Shown here: positions 56,803 through 64,000 of the stretch, piece by piece
Layout: the number at the start of each line of letters is the position of its first letter
Numbering within the stretch: position 1 is the stretch's first letter
Source: Isoetes taiwanensis
Taxonomy: Eukaryota; Streptophyta; Lycopodiopsida; Isoetales; Isoetaceae
NCBI GenBank assembly: GCA_021234155.1
Contig: JAJEKV010000008.1
Location: 16,840,006 to 16,904,005, forward strand
DNA: 64,000 nucleotides
Reading direction: 5' to 3'
The notes under the pieces: generated by a model
Seen by the model: only the letters and a program-made list of their open reading frames with translations
Told to the model about the DNA's origin: nothing
Database searches by the model: none
Translations under genes and position numbers: made by a program

Positions 56803-57783
56803 ATGGAAACACTGAAATCATTAAGTCAAGGTGAGCCAGTTATGTGTGATGATGAAGACAAGGAGATAGAAATGGTGATAGATCTACAGAAAGAAGAGCA
56901 AGAATCTAAGAAAATTGACCTGGACGTATTGGCCTTCTGTGAACCAGACAAGAAAGATGATGACAAGGAAGATTCTGAGGAGGATGAGGATGAAGAGAGG
57001 TTGTCTGATATAACGCCAATTTTGGTGGAAGGAAAGCAATATTTATTGTTAAATGATATACTCAGGAACCTGTCTTTGCTACGTATGTGTGCTAGGGAAG
57101 ACGAAGTCATCAATATCTTGGCTAAATGGGTACAACTAGGCGCAGACTTTGTAGAGGATCTCGACAAAGAAATATTTTAAATGTCATCTTATACTGGTAA
57201 TGTTATAGACCTTAAAGAAGCATATGAGAGGCTACATACTCGTTGTGCTGAAAAGGAGCAGAATTTGCCAATGGAAGAAGAATTTCAGCGTCTTCGTTCA
57301 AAGCTGCCAACAACATCTATAGGCTTGGAATGGCCTTCAGTCAATCGCGGTAGCATAAGCCTCATGGATTTTGAGAAATTTGAAGAAGATAACCTTGATG
57401 TGTCTTATTTGTGGGAAGTCGATGACTTTTCTTGCCGACATGCACGAGGCGAGCAAAGAAGATTAAAGGACTCGACTCTGCTGCGATATATTTCAAGATT
57501 CAGGAATGGAGAGATTATCGTCTTCAACAAAACTTTCAGTCCAAAAGGGGTGGAGTTTGTGTATTACATTCTTGCATTGTGCATGTTCGGCAAGCATTCC
57601 CGTTTGGCATCTAATACTGAAAGGATCATAGCAATTCGGAGGGATGTCATTGATGACCAAGCTGGTCTGCGTGCAAGTAATATGTTAAATTTCTTAGCAG
57701 CTGGCTTGAATCACCCGAGATTGGAAGCTGGGCTCGATAACATGGGGGCGATTCCCATGCTAGATCAGTTCGAAAGGGATTGA
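56803..57783 (+). pseudogene. Unrecognised acidic two-part ORF with one in-frame stop
   Basis: 56803-57180 (125 codons) and 57181-57783 (200 codons) lie in the same frame separated by one TAA (57178-57180) followed at once by ATG. The first part has a strongly acidic stretch (KKDDDKEDSEEDEDEERLSD) then a helical domain (LLNDILRNLSLLRMCARE, NILAKWVQLGADF). The second has DLKEAYERLHTRCAEKEQN and the block shared with 20397-20783. A one-base deletion near 57775 removes the GLKEQE C-terminus kept in the other copy. Either a pseudogene of one gene of about 330 codons or two adjacent cistrons. No family recognised; acidic tracts of this kind occur in histone chaperones, but that is only compositional. 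Confidence 0.5.
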
Positions 57784-58044
57784 AAGAGCAGGAAATTGAA
57801 GATGAAAGTTAAAAACTTGTAAGTTATGTAGCAATAAAATTACGTTATGTATCAATAAAATTACGTTATGTATCATTGAAATTATTTATAAGAGACATTT
57901 TATTTGTATTTTATCTGGTAAAAATAAAAAATTAATGGAAAAAACAAAATTCATTTCTTCAAACGACGCGAGACGTGACGGTCCATCTGCCTGACCAACG
58001 GCGTTCTTCGCGCCGTGTGACACAAGCTACTACGAAATTTCTCT

Positions 58045-58052
58045 TATAAATA
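58045..58052 (+). promoter_or_regulatory. TATA box (tataaata) of the coiled-coil ORF, copy 2
   Basis: 90 bp before the ATG at 58142, followed by a CT-rich leader; same arrangement as copy 1. Confidence 0.65.
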
Positions 58053-58141
58053 AGAATCATGTAGCACTTCCGCTTCCGCTCCTCTTCCGATCTTCCACTT
58101 CTGCCCTTCCACTTGCGCTCCTCTTCCGCCTCCTACTCACG

Positions 58142-58525
58142 ATGGCATCTGCATCTCCATTACCTTCTAGGAACCGGCCACGCCAGGAAACCCCTCTGGC
58201 CCGCCCTGAGCTCCGTGTGGACATCACCATTGCCGTGGTAATGAAGAGATTCAAAGAAATTCACGAAGGGAACAGCCGTCTGGCGGCTGAGAATATCGAG
58301 GCAGCGGACAGATTGTCCTTCACGAGGAGGCTTCTCCATGAGCGAGACATCGAGCTCGCAGAAACCTTTGCCTTGTACCAAGAGGCAAATCGGCGCAGGG
58401 CCGAGGCAGTTGAAACTGCCCACAATATTTCTTTGGCCCTAGAAGAAATGGAGAAGAAGCTCCAAGCTGCGGAGGACGAGAACACAGCTTTAAGGCTTCA
58501 GCTAGAGGATGAGGAAGATTCTTAG
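58142..58525 (+). CDS. Coiled-coil protein of 127 residues, function unknown
   Basis: An intact frame: Ser/Pro/Arg-rich start (MASASPLPSRNRPRQETP), then VDITIAVVMKRFKEIHEGNS, and from about residue 45 a nearly continuous charged helix (RRLLHERDIELAETFALYQE, ALEEMEKKLQAAEDENTALR) ending LQLEDEEDS. Heptad spacing of Leu/Ala and high Glu/Lys/Arg suggest a dimeric coiled coil; no membrane segment or catalytic motif. TATA box and leader are well placed and caatgtatt-rich sequence follows the stop. Its twin at 21113 is frameshifted, so this is the better candidate for an expressed gene. Confidence 0.6.
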   Translation: MASASPLPSRNRPRQETPLARPELRVDITIAVVMKRFKEIHEGNSRLAAENIEAADRLSFTRRLLHERDIELAETFALYQEANRRRAEAVETAHNISLALEEMEKKLQAAEDENTALRLQLEDEEDS

Positions 58526-59221
58526 CCAATATTTCAATGTATTTTTTGTATTTCAATGTATTCATCTTGTTTTCGAAAGTTTGTGTCTCATTTTTTTTCA
58601 AAGATCACATGACGTGAAATGCCATGCTTGCAAATAAGTAGCACACAACAAGAGAAGGCTGGGGCCTAAAACAGTAGGCCATATGAAGATGTTGTCCCTG
58701 CATGGCCAGGAGCACGCATGTACAAAACCAATGGTTCATAACACAAAACTTAACAAAAATACATAGCATGCCTTGTAAATACCGCTTACATGCACACACA
58801 GAAATACAAGAACGCAATCATATGAAAACCATAGCAAAGTAGCTGTATAATTATATGTTTTGCGTGACAAATCATTTTTTGTGATATTTCGGATACTTGA
58901 AATAAGTTGTGAAGCCAAGCCTTTCACTTAGCGTCAGGATGGTTTTTGTGGTCTATTTGGAAGTGTAGAAGATTGTGTTTTTAAGGGTTTGGATATTCCT
59001 GCTGCTGCTGCTGCTATCCTTCAGGACGCACAAGATAGAATTGCTAAGGCCTACCATTGCTCTTCGCATGTTCCCGCCAAGCGATAGTTGATCTATGAGA
59101 TTTATTTGAATGTATTGTCTTATGCATAGGCTGCTGGTCCTATTCAGTGGATCATAATTGTCCTCTAAGATACTAATCCTGCCTGTGCATTTGTATATGT
59201 CTTTTTGCTTGGATTTTCAAT

Positions 59222-59335
59222 AATGTCTGGCGTCAAGGGTTTTTTAATTCTAGTAGCAATGGTTGTATTAGACCATTGTATGGGTCCCATGGCCTCTTGG
59301 TCTTCATGGACATTAAAAAATCTATTCTATTCCTT
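59222..59335 (+). mobile_element. LINE 3'-end copy within duplication copy 2
   Basis: gtcaagggttttttaattct, gggtcccatggcctcttggt, cttcatggacattaaaaaat and ctattctatt; counterpart of 22130-22245. Confidence 0.7.
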
Positions 59336-59545
59336 AAACGCAAAAAGAAAAAAATATAATAAAAATCACATGATGTCAGTTTCATCACTTCCCCAAAATA
59401 TTTAGCTCAAAAAACTATAACAATGACCAATCATGTTGAGAACAGGTAAAAGAAAATTGGAAATCCAAAACCTGATCATATATACACAAAATTGTAGTCT
59501 ATATAGCGTCGCCAACCATCTACTAGTAGGTTGTGCTTGCTCCAC

Positions 59546-59655
59546 GAGATAAGATAAGATAAGATAAGATAAATTTTTACGTCCACGGGAACCCAACGGG
59601 TTATGGGACGACACATGCAAGGGCAACAGCCCATCTAAAACCTGGGGACTAGGCC
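59546..59655 (-). mobile_element. Related LINE 3' end with a TTATC pentamer tail
   Basis: On the minus strand: tgtcgtcccataacccgttg, ggttcccgtggacgtaaaaa then (ttatc)n at about 59546-59572. The gtcccata, ttgg and cgtggac-taaaaa blocks match the TTCTA family, but the tail pentamer differs. Stray aagataagataa also occurs at 59699-59711. Confidence 0.7.
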
Positions 59656-60423
59656 CCATCACCAAACACAATAACCAAATATTAAAAGGCTACCAAGAAT
59701 AAGATAAGATAATGTTAATGCTAGTAGTAAATTTATGCTTCTAAAATTATCTAGACATAGCCAGTCCAAGGATTGGAAGGCCATTGATCTAGAATAATTG
59801 CTGTGCCTCCCCTGTACACTGCCCATTTCTTTTGCAGACGGGCTGCCCTCATCTTGCAGAGCTCCTCCTTACGGTTACACAATTGAAGAGGGGAGAGGTC
59901 CTCCTGTACTGAGAAACTAGTCCCTCTGAGATGGTTTCCATGCTACAATAGTCTCCAACCAAAAACTCTTTTTCTTTGATATGTTTCCATATAATGACAC
60001 ATCGATTAGAACTTTACTTCATTCCCAAAAATCAAATTATGGCAACCTCAAATATTCTCTCGCTTTCAACCATTGAAATAGTTGAAATTTGTTCGAAATT
60101 GTTGTATGTACAGTCTTGAATTAAAACATCTTCGTCTATTATGGCTAAACCTTGTATTATGGCTTCTCAGCCATTGGATAAGAGCACATCTGGCAGCATA
60201 TTCCCTCTCCATAAATCCACAACATCCAAACCGAGTCTTTTGCAGGTCAAACTGGCCCTTGTTGACCTGACTTTCAAGGGGGCATTATTAAGGCACGGAC
60301 CATTGCCTAAAACAGTATTTTCGCTTTAATACAGTATAGTATGAAAAGAAGATGACAGACTACTGCATGGCAACACTCCATGACCAAAAGAACATGAAGA
60401 ACACCACAGAATCACATGAGCCT

Positions 60424-60640
60424 GGGGAATCGAACCCCAGATGAATCCACAGCTCATGGCTTACCTGGACGACGCGCTCGGATCATGCATAGGGGCCATC
60501 AAACACATGCCATTGGCTGCCATTCCAAGCTCTAGCTGTCAATGGCATGCATTTGATGATCTTATGTGTGGTTTCCTTGGATGCCTGGAAGCCAACAAAC
60601 ACAATTTGTTATTGAGCTTGGGGAATTGAACCCCAACGCA
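60424..60640 (-). repeat. Two tRNA-like B-box arms 193 bp apart
   Basis: On the minus strand ctggggttcgattccccagg (60441-60422) and gttggggttcaattccccaa (60635-60616) are T-arm/B-box-like. Each is preceded by similar gatgagc or catgagc sequence. No complete tRNA cloverleaf could be drawn, so they are probably SINE heads or tRNA fragments. Confidence 0.5.
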
Positions 60641-60644
60641 ATGC

Positions 60645-62605
60645 CAACGCTCATCCGGCGAGCATAAGGAAGATCCCAGTAGAGGGGGTTTCCCTTATTC
60701 CCAGGGGCCAAAGCCCACTGAAAGTCTGCAGATTCAACAAAGCATGAACAACACACATCATCAAAGAACAGAATGTCACATATTCATAGGCTTACAAAAT
60801 GTACAAACAAGAACATTGCAAACAAGATGAACAACAACAAGGCCTAATTCAAGCTTACGTGCTTTCTGGGCTTACCAACGTTTTGGCTTTTGCAAAGGTT
60901 TCAAGCTTGCTATAGAAGAGCTTGAAGCTAAGATTCTGTGAGCTTTAATCTATAAGATAAAGAATTTGAGCTCTTGTTTTTGAGAAACATGGCCGATTTA
61001 AGATGATGAAAATTCACCAGGGTTGAAGAATCTGAAGCAGTTGACAGGCTGAAAGGCCGACAGCGCTCAAGGTAACTTAAGTTTAAGCTTATGCATCCTT
61101 GACCCTGAGATCCCCGAGAAAATGGCTAAACCTTGTATATGGGCGCTGAGAAATCCGTGAAGAATGGTCTTGAGTATCGCCTCTTCGAGTTGTGGCATCT
61201 TCAAGCACCAACTATGGCATCTTCAAGGCCATAGAAGCCTATCCACTACCTATTCCTATCTACTTCATGGGAAAAAACTTCTCATGCTCATGATTCAGCC
61301 ATCTGGTGCTGTAAATCCGACCAGGGCTTCTACCTGCCGTTGCTCAGTTTGAGAAGCTCATGGTCATTTCTATCTGCTATCCGCTGTTGTTGTTGGTATT
61401 TTCGGTTCCGAAGCTTAGGCGTGGTTGGCGAAAATGAAGATCGTGCCGACACCTCAGGCAGCCGAATTAGCATCCGCCTCACTGATCGACACCTATAGCA
61501 CGCTCCACGCGCGACCCAATCCAAATCTAAAAAAAACCCTGCCCCTTCTCTAACACAAATCCACGTCGGTTTCTAAACATAACCCAGGTGCCACCATCAT
61601 CCAAATACGTATTTCAATATGAATACCACAATTAACCTTCCATATTGCGGACACATTATAGTATAGTGCATGCTTAGGCTTTTCAAGAATGGGGATAAAT
61701 GCAGAAACAATCCTGAAATAAATGGGTATAAATGGGAATGGGCCATGGGTTCCATAGCCTATTGGCTCCCTTGGATGTTGAAAAATCTATTCTATTTTAT
61801 TGCATTCTTTTTTTGACTTAAAACATCTTTATCTATTATATGGTGGATGCTTGGGTTTTTCTAGAATGAGGATAAATGTAAAGAACATAAGAGAATTGAA
61901 CTGAATTGAGTAAATAGATTCATTCATAAGGTTCAGTGCATGACATGTTTTCAGCACATAAAGTGTTGTGTGCAATGACATGCATCACAAAGCATCATTT
62001 GCATATTTTTCATCATATGCATTGGACATTTCTTGGTCTTTTTGTATTTTTTGGTACATCAATCTACTTTTTTTCTGCACTAATAATATTTAGTTATATC
62101 CATCTCAGATTCCTCTATTTGAGATTCTTATGCAATCTTTTTTGTGCATATTTTGGAGCTAACAAATAATTGATATATGTATCTAATGCATAGAGCCAAA
62201 TGTTGCACCCAATACTCATAATATATACAGATTATTATTTTATAACATGTTTTGAGAATATGCAAATACATGTGAAATGTGATTACATAGGTAAATTATT
62301 TCTAAACATCAACATGGCTTCCATTTCATGAAATTTGATCTTCTCTCTGCCTTTTTTTGGCAGCATACAATACATGATGCTACTTCCTTAGGATCCAAGT
62401 CAAGGACATATTGTAGGCTTTGCAACTTTTATGTTCCCATAAATTAACGTAGTTGGTTTAATTATTATATTGAAAATATATGACTAGCATCTTTGCAAAT
62501 GCACTTCCTATGCACTCTACTTAGCCAAGCCAACCATGTAGCTATGTTGTTCGCTTGGTCCATTAGAACAAGTATGTGCTAACATTCTTATGTAAACATT
62601 CTTAT
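60645..62605. other. No gene; one short LINE tail
   Basis: 61738-61800 holds another LINE 3'-end trace (gggccatgggttccatagcc, ggatgttgaaaaatctattc). Short open frames elsewhere (61164-61524, 61936-62169) show no domain. Confidence 0.4.
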
Positions 62606-62886
62606 GCTAACATTCTTATGTGATCCTCTTATTCATGTAAGGTTTCCACAAGAAAACCACATTTACCATATGGGTCAAGTCATTTCCAATAGTTTCATTT
62701 AGCATCCAAGTCTGCCAATTAAGTTATTGCGTCCGTTTGTATGGCTTCTCGTGTCATATGACAAAACAAGAAAAGAGTTTGCGTGACCCCAATGCATATT
62801 GTAATGATTGTATTTCAAAAGACCACATTCAACATGCCCTGCCCTGAAATAACTTTTTATCACCATCCAGGCTACGCAACCTGCCA

Positions 62887-62894
62887 TATATAAA
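62887..62894 (+). promoter_or_regulatory. TATA box (tatataaa), module copy C
   Basis: 66 bp before the ORF at 62953, closer than in A and B because of the leader deletion. Confidence 0.5.
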
Positions 62895-62952
62895 GAAGGG
62901 GGAACTATGTCGACAAGACTCTTCATTCCATTAACATTTTATAGAATATCAG

Positions 62953-63150
62953 ATGGGCATTCTTCAACGTGTTGCATTTCCTATATATATCATTTGCAAC
63001 AAGAAGATCAAACTAAAGTTCACTTTTAAGGGGGTAAGTATTTATTCTTCATGCCACAGAAATAGACATAAGCCTTCTACAAGCATATATTATATTTCTA
63101 ACCTAAACTTCATCATGCACTTCTTGAATGTCCCTCTACATTATACTTGA
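62953..63150 (+). CDS. Small conserved ORF, module copy C
   Basis: 65 codons, MGILQRVAFPIYIICNKK start and FLNVPLHYT end as in copy A, with a few substitutions. Most third-copy differences leave the frame open, which is mild support for it being, or having been, coding. Confidence 0.35.
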   Translation: MGILQRVAFPIYIICNKKIKLKFTFKGVSIYSSCHRNRHKPSTSIYYISNLNFIMHFLNVPLHYT

Positions 63151-63459
63151 AGAATCAAGTATTAAAAATACAAGTATTGCAAGAAGTATATAGACATGCA
63201 TCGTGAATAAATGTGGCTTTGTTTCACAACATTTATTGTCACACTAGATTCGACTTTAGGGAAAGAGTGATTCATAATTTTGGACATGTAAAAAAAACAA
63301 TGCTCATTGTTGTTAATGGTTCTTTTCATATACTCTTAACATTTCATTATGCATAAAAGAACCTCCATGTGTTGTGAGAAATGCAAGAATAACTTGAATC
63401 ACGTTCACATTACAAACAACTTGGTAAAGTGCCTGAATGTATAGATGGAATCATTTCCT

Positions 63460-64000
63460 TCAACATAACTTATTTACGTGTGGGTTGAGGAAGGGATGTA
63501 GAAGTGCTGCTTTAGCACATAGACGATGCGATGGGTTCCACTCTAGCAACTTATATATGAGATCCTGAGCTTGAAGAGTTGCTGTTGGAAGGAGATGAGG
63601 TAATATCTCCTTGAAGGGTTTAAAAGGAAACTTAAAGTTAATACTATTTGCCAACTCCAAACCCTCTTCCCATTTATCCATGTCTGGGGATCCAAGAACA
63701 TGGCATATCTTGAATAGTTGATCCTCTTCGTCTTGTCCACGAAATAATGGTTTTAATGCAAAAAGTTCAAAGAATTATTGCTCCCCACGCCCACATATCT
63801 ATAGCTTCATCATAATATTGGGCTCCTAATAGCACCTCCTGGGGCTCTATAGTGTAAAGTAGTCACAATGACCTCTAGTGGAAGAATAGAATTCTTCTTC
63901 TCGCCATGCCAAAATCAGCAATCTTGAGGTGCATATTGTTTTGCAACAACAAATTTGGTGTTTAAGATCTCGATGGAAATAGCCATTCTCATGTATATAT
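63460..64000 (-). pseudogene. RCK/MAK-type kinase pseudogene, copy C, cut by window end
   Basis: DKWEEGLELANSINFKFPFK, then HPFLNPHVNKLC form an open C-terminal frame. Upstream (higher coordinates) DMWAWGAIIL then a stop, YRAPE-like and DFG/HRD-region sequence continue to 64000. A TGA after GAIIL near 63770 and other indels show it is also broken. Confidence 0.8.

Larger units (their letters stand above)
57443..59373. repeat. Segmental duplication, copy 2 (partner 20412-22275)
   Basis: Near-identical to copy 1. Since upstream coding sequence continues through the left boundary here but not in copy 1, this is more likely the source locus. Confidence 0.93.
62610..64000. repeat. Three-copy module, copy C (runs off the window end)
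   Basis: Matches copy B from about 52540 and then copy A through the kinase to the last base of the window. It has lost about 45 bp of the leader between the TATA box and the ORF (actatgtcgacaagactc). Confidence 0.93.

Noticed and set aside
56826-57167. Minus-strand Ser-rich open frame of 113 codons
   Set aside because: Mirror of the acidic plus-strand ORF; poly-Ser arises from GAN codons read in reverse.
60422-60495. Possible tRNA gene on the minus strand
   Set aside because: A good T arm is present but no acceptor, D or anticodon stem could be matched at the right spacing.

Overview
The window looks like nuclear DNA of a land plant, most likely a fern. Supporting signs are AT-rich sequence with sparse, intron-containing or broken plant genes, a long intronless PPR gene built from many consecutive short repeats, and a heavy load of non-LTR retrotransposons. 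The fern call is an inference from gene style; no marker gene fixes the species. No rRNA, complete tRNA gene, CRISPR array or LTR retrotransposon was recognised.

Layout. 0-1.6 kb: decayed transposase-like gene on the minus strand. 2.5-4 kb: broken plus-strand gene with a GNHR motif. 5.6 kb: LINE tail relic. 6.6-10.3 kb: 5'-truncated L1-type LINE (minus) with a visible target-site duplication. 11.0-11.4 kb: GC-rich direct/inverted repeat leading straight into the best intact gene, a seven-exon HD-domain phosphohydrolase (11451-12831). 14.4-16.3 kb: intact PPR gene (minus). 17.1-18.9 kb: a GINT1-like glycosyltransferase pseudogene split by a short LINE. 19.25-20.4 kb: degenerate GAATCT satellite with higher-order structure. 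20.4-22.3 kb: first copy of a 1.9-kb duplication whose second copy is at 57.4-59.4 kb. 23.3-25.7 kb: pieces of two unrecognised genes (minus). 26.7-28.3 kb: 0.4-0.5-kb tandem repeats. 28.5-30.1, 52.5-53.7 and 62.6-64.0 kb: three copies of a module pairing a TATA-led 65-codon ORF with a convergent RCK-type kinase pseudogene. 33.7 kb: tRNA-derived SINE. 37.8 kb: P-class PPR fragment between 80-bp direct repeats. 38.7-40.9 kb: GH3 amido-synthetase pseudogene. 42.4-43.5 kb: second L1-type LINE. 43.6-45.3 kb: unrecognised broken gene. 47.6-49.3 kb: a different LINE family ending in a TTCTA pentamer tail, with several short 3'-end copies across the window. 54-58.6 kb: a run of plus-strand ORFs including a divergent histone H3-fold protein.

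The probably functional genes are the HD phosphohydrolase, the PPR protein and possibly the 127-codon coiled-coil ORF at 58.1 kb; most other coding sequence is pseudogenic or transposon-derived. The genes do not form a pathway. The most unusual content is the 54-58.6 kb cluster: an H3-fold ORF with an unusually long tail and an enlarged loop 1 (CENH3-like), next to an acidic ORF and a coiled-coil ORF, the latter two partly duplicated 37 kb away beside the GAATCT satellite.
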